Of a stretch of 64,000 nt of DNA, positions 42,982 through 50,933 are shown in pieces. Position 1 is the first letter of the stretch. The number at the start of each line of letters is the position of its first letter. Below the pieces are notes generated by a model. It was given only the letters and a program-made list of their open reading frames with translations. It did not search any database and was not told the origin of the DNA. The DNA is from PNAI01 sp035574295 (GTDB lineage Bacteria; Pseudomonadota; Alphaproteobacteria; Rhizobiales; Xanthobacteraceae): contig DATLYX010000132.1 in assembly GCA_035574295.1 (NCBI GenBank), positions 1 through 64,000 of the forward strand. Reading direction: 5' to 3'. The position numbers and the translations under genes are program-made.

Positions 42982-44442
42982 TCAGAGCACCTTGCCAGGA
43001 TTGAGAATTCCTTTGGGATCGAGCATGCGCTTGAGGCTGCGCATCAGATCGAGCGCGACCGGATCCTTGACCTCTGCGAGTCGCTCGCGTTTGGCGATGC
43101 CGATGCCGTGCTCGGCGGAGATCGAGCCGCCGAATTTCCTGACGATGGCGAAGACCGTGTCCTGGACCTCGTTCTCGCGTTGCATGAACACGGCCGGTTC
43201 TGCTCCCACCGGCTGGGTGATGTTGTAGTGGATGTTGCCATCGCCCACATGTCCGAACGGCAACGGTCGTGCCCCGGGAATGAGTTTGGTCACCGCCGCG
43301 TTCGCCTCCTCGATGAAGGCGGGAATGGCGGCGATAGGCACTGACACGTCATGTTTGATCGAGCCGCCCTCGTGCCGCTGCATCTCGCCGAACATTTCGC
43401 GGATGCGCCAGAACGCTTTGGCCTGCTCCAGATTGTCGGAGATGGTGGCATCGAGCACGAGCCCGCGTTCGTGTCCCTCCGCCAAAATCTCCTCCAGCAC
43501 CGCGCGCAGGCCGCTGCGCGCCTGCGAGGACAGTTCGATGATCACGCTGTAGGGATGCTGTTCGCGCAACGGATAGCGCACGCCGGCCCCGTGCCGCAGC
43601 ACCACTTCGACCCCCATGCGCGCCATGAGCTCGAAGCTCGTCACGCCGCCCGCTGTCCGCTCGTTCGCCAAGTTGAGCAATTCGACCGCTGCCGCGGGCG
43701 ACGGCACCCCGAGCCACGCCGTCTCCACCGAACGCGGCCGCGGCACGAGCCTGAGCACGGCGGCGGTGATGATGCCCAAAGTTCCTTCCGCACCGATGAA
43801 AAGATTTTTCAGGTCGTAACCGGTATTGTCCTTCTTCAGTTTGTTGAGATTGTTGAGTACGCGGCCGTCCGCCAGCACCACTTCGATGCCGAGCACGTGC
43901 GACCGCGCGATCCCGTAGGCCACCGCCTGCGTGCCGCCGGCGTTGGTGGAGAGGTTGCCGCCGATGGTGCAGGTTCCTTCCGAGGGCAAAAGCTGCGGAT
44001 AGAGCCGGTCCACTGCCTCGGCCGCCTCGCGCGCCCGTTGCAGGGTGACCCCCGCTTCGCAGGTGATGGTGTAGGACACCGGGTCCACTTCGCGGATGCG
44101 GTCGAGCCGGTTGAGTGAAAGCAGGATTTCGCCGTGATAGGGGAGTTGCCCGCCGACCAGGCCCGTATTGCCGCCCTGCGGCACGATGGGGGTACCGGTC
44201 TCGTTGGCGAGTTTGAGGATTTCCGACACTTCGGCGACCGTGCCGGGCCGCAGGACCAGCGGCGTGCGCCCCCGCCAGCGGTGCCGCATTTCCACGAGAT
44301 ACGGCTCCTGCGCCTGCGGGTCGGTAATGGCGTATTTCTCTCCGACAATTTTGACGAATCGGGCCAACAGCACTTCGCTGATGCGTCGCTCCTCCTTGTC
44401 GGGGAGGGTCGGGGAGGGGGGCAGGGTCGTCGTTCTTGCCAT
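42982..44442 (-). CDS. FAD-linked D-2-hydroxyacid dehydrogenase (GlcD/D2HGDH type)
   Basis: Flavoprotein of the VAO family oxidising a D-2-hydroxyacid such as D-lactate, glycolate or D-2-hydroxyglutarate. PCMH FAD domain: PLVLRPGTVAEVSEILKLAN, VPQGGNTGLVGGQLP, LPSEGTCTIGGNLSTNAGGTQAVAYG, GAEGTLGIITAAVLRL. C-terminal domain: GHVGDGNIHYNI and SAEHGIGIAKRERL. The start is unsure. The ATG at 44442 has no ribosome site, and codons 2-18 read through a G/C-run REP-like sequence. The best ribosome site (44389-44397) lies 6 bases before an ATC where homologues begin. It follows the Sua5 gene by 16 bases. Confidence 0.88.
   Translation of the reverse strand: MARTTTLPPSPTLPDKEERRISEVLLARFVKIVGEKYAITDPQAQEPYLVEMRHRWRGRTPLVLRPGTVAEVSEILKLANETGTPIVPQGGNTGLVGGQLPYHGEILLSLNRLDRIREVDPVSYTITCEAGVTLQRAREAAEAVDRLYPQLLPSEGTCTIGGNLSTNAGGTQAVAYGIARSHVLGIEVVLADGRVLNNLNKLKKDNTGYDLKNLFIGAEGTLGIITAAVLRLVPRPRSVETAWLGVPSPAAAVELLNLANERTAGGVTSFELMARMGVEVVLRHGAGVRYPLREQHPYSVIIELSSQARSGLRAVLEEILAEGHERGLVLDATISDNLEQAKAFWRIREMFGEMQRHEGGSIKHDVSVPIAAIPAFIEEANAAVTKLIPGARPLPFGHVGDGNIHYNITQPVGAEPAVFMQRENEVQDTVFAIVRKFGGSISAEHGIGIAKRERLAEVKDPVALDLMRSLKRMLDPKGILNPGKVL
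44389..44397 (-). promoter_or_regulatory. Strong Shine-Dalgarno site without a canonical start codon
   Basis: AAGGAGGAG on the minus strand, followed after CGACGC by ATC-AGC-GAA-GTG-CTG (I-S-E-V-L), the place where homologues of the FAD dehydrogenase start. Either an ATC start is used, the element is a by-product of the REP-like sequence, or the GTG three codons on serves as start. Confidence 0.45.
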
Positions 44443-44458
44443 GGCTTTAGGCCCGTAT

Positions 44459-45445
44459 CTAATCCCTTGGCGCGGCGGCGCGCGCAAGTCGGTCGTTGAT
44501 CGCTTCGCCGAGCCCGTGATGCGGGACCGGCATGACGGCGATCCTTTTTGCCCCTGCGGCGTCGAGCGTGCGCAGATGCGCGAACAGGTTTGCCGCCGCT
44601 TCGACGAGGTCCCCTCGCTCCGACAGGTTGAGCACCTGCTTCGCGTGCGCCGCGCCCGGAGGCAAGACGGTCCCGAAGGCAAGCAGGGCCTCGCCTTCCT
44701 GCACGATGTCGGCGTTCAGCCGCAGGCGCGCCTTCGGCGCGTAGTGCGAGGCCAGCATGCCTGGGGCGGAAGGCGCCTCGCCCTCGCGCTGCGGCGCATC
44801 GGCCAATGGCCGATCCAGGATGCGTTCAATGTGCGCCCGCGCAATGCCGCCGGGCCGCAACAAGAGGACTCGGCCATTGGCGCAGCCGACGATCGTCGAT
44901 TCCACCCCCACCGGCGCCGGCCCGCCATCGATCACGAGATCGATGCGGCCGCGCAGATCGGACAGCACATGGGCGGCCGTGGTCGGCGACACATGGCCGG
45001 AGCGGTTGGCCGAGGGCGCCACGACCGGCTTGCCCAGCCGACACAGAATTTCGTGCGCCACCGGATGAACGGGCACGCGCACCGCGATGGTGTCGAGACC
45101 CGCAGTGGCGAGGTCCGCCACCGGGCAATCAGCGCGCTTGCGCAGGACCAGCGTCAGCGGCCCCGGCCAGAAAGCCTTTGCGAGTTTCTCCGCTGCGTCC
45201 TCGAACAAGGCGAGCTTGCGCGCCGAAGCAATATCGGCGACATGCGCGATGAGCGGGTTGAAGGCCGGTCGCGCTTTCGCCACATAGAGCCGCGCAACCG
45301 CGGTGCCGTTGGTGGCATCCGCCCCGAGCCCGTACACGGTTTCGGTCGGGAATGCCACAAGACCGCCGGCCGCTAGCACGCGGACCGCTTCCGCGATCGC
45401 GTTGTCGTCTGCGGCCAAGATCCGTGTCGTCAATTCGGCGGTCAT
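44459..45445 (-). CDS. L-threonylcarbamoyladenylate synthase (Sua5 type)
   Basis: Makes threonylcarbamoyl-AMP from Thr, bicarbonate and ATP for the t6A37 tRNA modification. 328 residues: the YrdC domain (LAAGGLVAFPTETVYGLGADATNG, KARPAFNPLIAHV, FWPGPLTLVLRK, VAPSANRSGHVSPTTA) followed by the SUA5 domain (PGMLASHYAPKARLRL, about 210-328). This is the longer Sua5 form, not YrdC alone. Start ATG at 45445; the open frame further upstream runs antisense across the tRNA gene and is not coding. Confidence 0.94.
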   Translation of the reverse strand: MTAELTTRILAADDNAIAEAVRVLAAGGLVAFPTETVYGLGADATNGTAVARLYVAKARPAFNPLIAHVADIASARKLALFEDAAEKLAKAFWPGPLTLVLRKRADCPVADLATAGLDTIAVRVPVHPVAHEILCRLGKPVVAPSANRSGHVSPTTAAHVLSDLRGRIDLVIDGGPAPVGVESTIVGCANGRVLLLRPGGIARAHIERILDRPLADAPQREGEAPSAPGMLASHYAPKARLRLNADIVQEGEALLAFGTVLPPGAAHAKQVLNLSERGDLVEAAANLFAHLRTLDAAGAKRIAVMPVPHHGLGEAINDRLARAAAPRD

Positions 45446-45547
45446 GCGCTCCGCTTTCGGCCGGATTCTCCTTTGCTGCCGAACCCCTTGGCTAACGCAG
45501 GCGCGCTTGCGACGCCAGGGCCCCGTCGCTATAAGAGCGGCATCAGG

Positions 45548-45624
45548 CGGAGTGTAGCGCAGTCTGGTAGCGCACCACGTTCGGGACGTGGGGGTCGCAG
45601 GTTCAAATCCTGCCACTCCGACCA
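45548..45624 (+). tRNA. tRNA-Pro (CGG)
   Basis: A 77-base cloverleaf including CCA. The acceptor stem CGGAGTG pairs with CACTCCG, followed by A-CCA. The D-arm is TAGCGCAGTCTGGTAGCGCA. The anticodon stem CCACG/CGTGG encloses the loop TTCGGGA, giving anticodon CGG. The T-arm is CAGGTTCAAATCCTG. It reads codon CCG, common in this GC-rich DNA. It is transcribed divergently from the Sua5 gene, 102 bases away. Confidence 0.96.
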
Positions 45625-45683
45625 TTCTCCCGCCGGACATTGCAGGTTGGGACTACCGCTTGCGGCAAGCGCACGGTTGAGGT

Positions 45684-46457
45684 TCATGCCGCGGCGTGGG
45701 CGCGCGCGGTGCGCGCCTGCAGGGCGCGGAGAACCTCAAGCTCACGGGCGGTCGGCGGCGGCGTCTCGGCAACCGTTGCTGCATAGCGCAAGGGCCAGCC
45801 GGTATTGTCCTGCAAGGCCGCCCGCGTCACGCCCGGATGCATTGACACGACCGTCATCTCCTTGCTGTCCGGGTCCGGCTCGAAAATTGCAAGATCAGTG
45901 ACAAGCTTTGTGGGGCCCCTGCTGTTGACGTTGAGGCGCGCACGATGATTGCTGCCTTCGCCGTGACCCAACGAGGTGACGAAATCCAGTTTTGGCACGA
46001 AGCTGCGCTTGCTCTGCGTCATGATGATGAAAATCTCGCCGCAGGAGACGGCAATCTCCGGCGCCCCGCCGCCGCCCGGCAACCGCACCTTTGGCTTGTC
46101 GTAGGGGCCGATCACCGTGGTGTTGAGATTGGCGAAGCGGTCGATCTGCGCCCCGCCGAGAAAACCGACCGTAATGCGTCCGCCCTGCAGCCAGTAGCGG
46201 AACATTTCCGGCACCGAGACCGTCGTGAGCGCGGTCTCACACAACTCGCCGTCGCCGATGGATAACGGCAGCACCGAAGGTTTTGTGCCGAGCGTGCCGG
46301 ATTCGTAGATCAGCACGATGTCGGGCGCATGGGTGAGCCGCGCGAGATTTGCCGCCGCCGACGGCATGCCGATGCCGACAAAGCAGACGTCATCGTTGCG
46401 CAGCGCGCGCGCCGCGGCGATGGTCATCATTTCTGTGGGTGTATAATCCATCGTCAT
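45684..46457 (-). CDS. CoA-transferase family I, beta subunit
   Basis: 257 residues with the beta-subunit pattern FVGIGMPSAAANLARLTHAPDIVLIYESGTLG, the later GGAQIDRFANLNTTVIG, and LPGGGGAPEIA. Similar to GctB, CatJ and IpdB-type chains, which move CoA between short or cyclic dicarboxylic acids. In this class the glutamyl-CoA intermediate forms on the beta subunit, and the Glu of YESGTLG is the candidate. The start overlaps the alpha stop by four bases. Confidence 0.9.
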   Translation of the reverse strand: MTMDYTPTEMMTIAAARALRNDDVCFVGIGMPSAAANLARLTHAPDIVLIYESGTLGTKPSVLPLSIGDGELCETALTTVSVPEMFRYWLQGGRITVGFLGGAQIDRFANLNTTVIGPYDKPKVRLPGGGGAPEIAVSCGEIFIIMTQSKRSFVPKLDFVTSLGHGEGSNHRARLNVNSRGPTKLVTDLAIFEPDPDSKEMTVVSMHPGVTRAALQDNTGWPLRYAATVAETPPPTARELEVLRALQARTARAHAAA

Positions 46458-47314
46458 TCCGCCGCCTGGCGCGCGCGCTGCGAATGCACGGCGAACGCCT
46501 CTGGTCCCCGCTCGAGCACGTTTGCCTTCATCCAGGCCAAAAAAGTCTCGCGCTCGCGCGCGATCGCGTCCCAGGCCTTGTAGTAGGCGTTGTCGCGCCG
46601 GTAATAGCCCAAGGCGTAGGACGGATATGCCCCGCCGGGCACGTGCGCGATCGCCCCCACCGTCCAGGCCGGTAGTATGGCCGCATTCGGGCTGCGCGGG
46701 CCGAAATTTTCGACGATCTCCTCCACCGTGACGAGCGAACGCTTGGCCGCGAGCACCGCCTCCTTCTGCACGCCCAATATGCCTTCGAGCAGCACGTTCC
46801 CGGCGCGATCCGCTTTCTGCGCATGCACGATCGCCGCATCCGGTCGGATTGCGGGAACCGCGGTCAGCGTCTCCCCGGTGAACGGGCAGGTGATCTGTCT
46901 GATATTGGGGTTGACCTTGGGCAGATCGACGCCGATGTAGCCGCGGAAGATCGCGCAAGGCAGCCCTGCAGCGCCCGCTTCATAGGCGTTCGCCATGGCC
47001 GCGTGCGAATGCTCCTCGATGGCAAGCGGCGCAGGCCAGCCGTTTTCCGTTGCGTCGCGCACGCGGTGCAACAAACCGACGCCGGGATTTCCGGCCCAGG
47101 AGAAAACGAGCTTCTCCGCGCAACCCATGCCGACCAGTTGGTCGTAGAGCAAATCCGGGGTCATGCGCACAAGAGTGAGTCGCTTGCGGCGCTGGCGGAT
47201 CACTTCGTGTCCGGCGGCGAACGGGATCAGGTGCGTAAAACCTTCCATCGCGACCGTATCGCCGTCACGTACGGTCCATTCCACGGCCTCGGCAAGGGAC
47301 AGAAAACGCGACAT
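46454..47314 (-). CDS. CoA-transferase family I, alpha subunit
   Basis: 286 residues starting SRFLSLAEAVEWTVRDGDTVAMEGFTHLIPFAAGHEVIRQ, then VFSWAGNPGVGLLHRVRDATENG and GGAYPSYALGYY, typical of GctA/CatI-type chains. With the beta subunit it forms a heteromer that activates an organic acid to its CoA ester; exact substrate unknown (3-oxoadipate, glutaconate or steroid ring fragments are all known in the family). I use the ATG at 47314; a TTG at 47320 with GGAGAA upstream is possible. Divergent from the TAXI/TRAP operon. Confidence 0.9.
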   Translation of the reverse strand: MSRFLSLAEAVEWTVRDGDTVAMEGFTHLIPFAAGHEVIRQRRKRLTLVRMTPDLLYDQLVGMGCAEKLVFSWAGNPGVGLLHRVRDATENGWPAPLAIEEHSHAAMANAYEAGAAGLPCAIFRGYIGVDLPKVNPNIRQITCPFTGETLTAVPAIRPDAAIVHAQKADRAGNVLLEGILGVQKEAVLAAKRSLVTVEEIVENFGPRSPNAAILPAWTVGAIAHVPGGAYPSYALGYYRRDNAYYKAWDAIARERETFLAWMKANVLERGPEAFAVHSQRARQAAE

Positions 47315-47320
47315 CGTCAA

Positions 47321-47996
47321 CGATAATTGTTCTCCGCAGGGGCGACGTATTTACGAGACCTCGCTGTGAGGGTCAAATGCAAGCCATGCTTTGTGCCGCA
47401 TGCAGGAGATATGTGAGCATCGCGCATGAGCGTTAATGTCCGGCCGAATTCAGACTTGGACAAGTGCGCGGCAGCCGAACGGAAGGCGCAACATTCCTGG
47501 CGTGTTGCGGTTTACGTGTTGCAGTGGCGGATTTCGTTGAGATGCCGTCGGACATGAGCAACCGTGCATTTCACCAAGGCATGCTCAGCGAGAGCGCCGA
47601 CCTTTGCCAAGTAGCCTCTCGATATGGCGACGGTTTTCCACCCAAAATAGGCTTCACCTGAACCGCGGTGTGACATTGTTTGCCAAATGAGATCGGCGGG
47701 GGAAGGAGCGGAGGGCTGGGACCAAGCACGCTCATGGACGCACGCTCAAGGACCGGCGGCGCCCTGAGCAAACCGCTGCCGCCCCTGAGTAATCGCCGCG
47801 CTCGGGCGCACTCGATGGCGCTCGCACCGGCCGCACCCGCTTTGCCCGAGGACCTCATCAACGGGCCGCCGGCCTGCGGCGACCCTTGTGCAAGGTCGGC
47901 CGGACCGCGTACCCTGACGCCAAGTCTGGTACTCGTTGTCCAAAGCCCTCAAGAGGGGCCGGCAGGAACAATCCTCCGGTGTCAGGGAGAAGCGCC
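47321..47996. other. Long intergenic region between CoA-transferase and TAXI operon
   Basis: 676 bases with no recognised gene. Frames of 65-106 residues exist on both strands but lack family features. Both divergent operons must have promoters here. CAACATTCC...GTGTTG and a nearby repeat GTGTTGCGG/GTGTTGCAG (about 47489-47526) could be regulator sites, but the evidence is thin. Confidence 0.4.
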
Positions 47997-48962
47997 ATGA
48001 AACATCGAATTAAGACCCTTGGACTTGGCCTGGGCCTCGCCTGCGCCTTTGCCTTTTCTGCGACGGCCACTGAGATCAGAATCATGACCGGGCCGCAGGG
48101 CGGGTCATGGATACCGATCGGCGGGCAGCTCAAGGATCTTTGGGAGAAGGCGATCCCGGGACTGAAAGTGCAGGTGTTCCCGGGCGCCGGCATTGCCAAC
48201 GTGCGCGGCATCGAGGAAGGCAAGGCCGACGTTGGGCTCGCCAACTCGATCTCCACGGCCGACGCGATGACCGGACGTCCGCCGTTCGGCAAGCCGCACG
48301 TCAACGTGTGCAACATCGCCTCCCTTTATCCGCAGTATTTCCAGTTCGTCGTGCTTGCCGATGCCGGGATCAACAAGATCTCCGATCTTAAAGGCAAGAG
48401 CATCACCACGCAGCAGCGCGGCAACACCGGCGAGCTCATCACGCGGCACTTCCTCGAGGCCCACGGCCTTACCTATAACGACGTGAAGGTGAGTTTCGTC
48501 GGTTATTCCGACTCGGTGAACCAAATGAAGGACGGCCATGCGGTGGCTTTCGGCCTTAACACGCAGGCGCCGGCCGGCGCGGTGATGGATATTGCGGCAG
48601 CGCGTCCGATCAAGTTCTTCGAGCAGACGGACGTCTACGACAAGATGCTGAAGCTCAACCCGAGCTACAAGCTGATCACCTTGCCCAAGGGCACCTATCC
48701 TAAGCAGGATCAAGATCTCAAGGTGATCGGATTCTTCACCCACGTCGTGGCGTCATGCAAGCTGCCGGAGGATCAGGTCTACGCCATGACCAAGACCATC
48801 GCAGCCAACACCAAGACACTCGCCACGGTCGCCCGCGACATCGCCACGCTTACGCCGGCCATGATGGCGCAAGACATTGAAGTGAAGTTCCATCCCGGCG
48901 CCGCCAAGTTCTACAAGGAGGCCGGTATTACCGTGAAGACCGAGGCGGCAAGAACCAACTGA
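47997..48962 (+). CDS. TAXI family TRAP substrate-binding protein
   Basis: 321 residues with a signal peptide (MKHRIKTLGLGLGLACAFAFSATA) and the TAXI core IMTGPQGGSWIPIGGQLKDLWEK, GAGIANVRGIEEGKADVGLANS, ending IEVKFHPGAAKFYKEAG. GGGAGA precedes the ATG at 47997. Unlike the first TAXI system in the window, the binding protein comes before the permease, and a strong hairpin stands between the two genes. Likely carries an organic acid handled by the adjacent CoA-transferase or dehydratase. Confidence 0.93.
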   Translation: MKHRIKTLGLGLGLACAFAFSATATEIRIMTGPQGGSWIPIGGQLKDLWEKAIPGLKVQVFPGAGIANVRGIEEGKADVGLANSISTADAMTGRPPFGKPHVNVCNIASLYPQYFQFVVLADAGINKISDLKGKSITTQQRGNTGELITRHFLEAHGLTYNDVKVSFVGYSDSVNQMKDGHAVAFGLNTQAPAGAVMDIAAARPIKFFEQTDVYDKMLKLNPSYKLITLPKGTYPKQDQDLKVIGFFTHVVASCKLPEDQVYAMTKTIAANTKTLATVARDIATLTPAMMAQDIEVKFHPGAAKFYKEAGITVKTEAARTN

Positions 48963-48971
48963 CCGCGCTGC

Positions 48972-49009
48972 GCGCCGGCGGAAGCGACTCTTCCGCCGGC
49001 GCATATTTT
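48972..49009 (+). terminator. Strong hairpin between TAXI gene and TRAP permease gene
   Basis: GCGCCGGCGGAAG-CGACT-CTTCCGCCGGCGC, a perfect 13-base stem with a 5-base loop followed by ATATTTTT. This is an intrinsic terminator. Since the permease follows on the same strand, it probably acts as a partial terminator that keeps binding protein mRNA above permease mRNA. Confidence 0.85.
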
Positions 49010-49034
49010 TGGCCGTGTCGTCCGCACCAGGGCC

Positions 49035-50918
49035 ATGAAGCTCGCAATCAGCCACGCCGGCGTTGTCCGCTATCTGGTGACGGTCATCGCCGTAGCCATG
49101 GCGCTCTACCACATGTGGGCGATCGCCTTCGGCGCGCCGGAGGCGTTCTGGTATCGGGGCACGCACTTGGCCTTCGCGCTGGTGCTGCTGTTCCTGGTCT
49201 ATCGCGTGTCGGGAAAGCCGTCCGCAACTCCGCGTCCGTTTGATTACGTTTGGGTCGTGCTCGGCGTCGCACCGATCCTCTACATCTTTGTCAATTATGA
49301 ATACATCGTCACCCGCATCTTCTATGTCGACGATCTCTATGCGTCCGACATGATCATGGGGGCGATCCTGGGTGTGGTGGTGCTGGAAGCCACCCGCCGA
49401 GTCATTGGCTGGACGCTGCCGCTCACCGCCATCGTGTTTCTGATATACGGGCTGCTCTACGCCAAGCTCGAGCCGATGCGGTTCATGGACCAGCTCTACA
49501 TGACGACCGAAGGCATCTTCGGCATCCCGCTTGCGGTGTCGGCCTCCTATGTTCTGATTTTCGTCTTGTTCGGCGCGTTCATGGAGCGCACCGGCACCGG
49601 CCAATTGTTCATGGATTTCGCCATGAGCCTGACCGGCCACACGGCCGGAGGTCCGGGAAAGGTGTCGGTTTTTTCCTCCAGCCTGTTCGGTACGATCTCC
49701 GGCAGCGCGGTCGCCAACGTCATGGTCGACGGCCCGATAGCGATTCCGCTCATGAAGCGCTCCGGCTTTCCGCCGCATTTTGCCGCTGGCGTGGAGGCCA
49801 CCGCCTCGACCGGCGGGCAGATCATGCCGCCGATCATGGGCGCGGCCGCGTTCGTGATGGCCGAGTTCCTTGGCGTCGGCTACGCCCAGGTGATCATCTG
49901 GGCCATCCTTCCTGCGGTGCTTTATTACGTCGCCTGTTTCGCCGCCGTACATTTCGAAGCCAAGCGTCGGGGGCTCGCCGGCATGCCGCGCGCCGAATTG
50001 CCGCGCCTCACGGTCGTCATTGCCGAGCGCGGTCATCTGTTCCTGCCCATCATTGTCATTCTTGTGGTCATGTACTCGGGCTACAGCGCGCCGCTGGCCG
50101 CGCTCGCCGGCACGCTGGCTTGCTTCCCCGTCGCATTCTTGCGCAAGTCGACGCGCGACTGCGTCACGTTCTCCAACATCATCGAAGCCATGGTGGACGG
50201 CGCGCGCAATGCGCTGCCGGTCGCGCTTGCCTGCGCCTGCGCAGGCATCGTGATCGCGGTGGTGACCCTTGCCGGACTCGGCATCGTGTTCACGCAGTTT
50301 GTGATCGGGTTGGCGCAGGACACGCTGATCCTGGCGCTGATTTTGACCATGTTCGCTGGCATCGTGCTGGGCATGGGCATGCCGACTACCCCGGCCTACA
50401 TCATCATGACCGCGCTGCTCGTGCCGGCCCTGATCAAGCTCGGTGTGGTGACGCCAGCCGCGCACATGTTCGCCTTCTATTTTGCCATTCTGTCCGCTAT
50501 CACCCCGCCGGTCGCGCTGGCGGTGTTCGCCGCCGCCGGGCTCGCCAAGGCCGACTTGTGGGCGAGCGGCTGGGCCGCAGTGAAGATCGGCTGCGCCGGG
50601 TTCATCATCCCCTTCATGTTCGTCTATGAACCGGCGTTGCTGATGATCGGCGAATGGCCCAAAATCATTCAGGCGTTCGTGACCGCATCGATCGGCGTCA
50701 CCATGTTCGCCGGCGGTCTGCACGGCTATTTCGCAGCCAAGGCGAACTACTGGCAACGCACTCTGCTGTTGGGCGGTGGTCTGATGCTGATCGATCCCAA
50801 CTGGATCACAGATCTTGTCGGCGCCCTCATCCTCTCAGTGGTGATCGGGATCCAGCTCGCAGCGCGCCGCTGGGAGCGTGAGGCCGCAGTAAAACCCGAA
50901 CCCGCGCAATCGAGCTGA
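49035..50918 (+). CDS. TRAP transporter fused permease
   Basis: 627 residues with a DctQ-like N-terminal region followed by a DctM domain: TTEGIFGIPLAVSASYVLIFVLFGAFMERTGTGQLFMDFAMSLTG, SGSAVANVMVDGPIAIPLMKRSGFPPHFAAGVEATASTGGQIMPPIMGAAAFVMAEFLG, GMGMPTTPAYIIMTALLVPALIKLG. Works with the TAXI protein just upstream. 15 bases separate it from the dehydratase gene, so transport and dehydration are probably in one operon. Confidence 0.94.
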   Translation: MKLAISHAGVVRYLVTVIAVAMALYHMWAIAFGAPEAFWYRGTHLAFALVLLFLVYRVSGKPSATPRPFDYVWVVLGVAPILYIFVNYEYIVTRIFYVDDLYASDMIMGAILGVVVLEATRRVIGWTLPLTAIVFLIYGLLYAKLEPMRFMDQLYMTTEGIFGIPLAVSASYVLIFVLFGAFMERTGTGQLFMDFAMSLTGHTAGGPGKVSVFSSSLFGTISGSAVANVMVDGPIAIPLMKRSGFPPHFAAGVEATASTGGQIMPPIMGAAAFVMAEFLGVGYAQVIIWAILPAVLYYVACFAAVHFEAKRRGLAGMPRAELPRLTVVIAERGHLFLPIIVILVVMYSGYSAPLAALAGTLACFPVAFLRKSTRDCVTFSNIIEAMVDGARNALPVALACACAGIVIAVVTLAGLGIVFTQFVIGLAQDTLILALILTMFAGIVLGMGMPTTPAYIIMTALLVPALIKLGVVTPAAHMFAFYFAILSAITPPVALAVFAAAGLAKADLWASGWAAVKIGCAGFIIPFMFVYEPALLMIGEWPKIIQAFVTASIGVTMFAGGLHGYFAAKANYWQRTLLLGGGLMLIDPNWITDLVGALILSVVIGIQLAARRWEREAAVKPEPAQSS

Positions 50919-50933
50919 GAGTCGAATCGAGCA

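Noticed and set aside
45446..45640. N-terminal extension of the Sua5 frame with peptide VGVAGFEPATPTSRTW
   Set aside because: This is the well-known false protein read antisense to a tRNA; tRNA-Pro lies here on the plus strand.
47464..47661. 65-residue plus-strand frame in the long intergenic region; considered as a transposase remnant
   Set aside because: No recognisable helix-turn-helix or DDE residues; cannot be told from random sequence.
48753..50756. 667-residue open frame antisense to the TRAP permease
   Set aside because: Highly charged His/Arg/Asp/Gly-rich product without motifs; the sense strand codes a clear permease.
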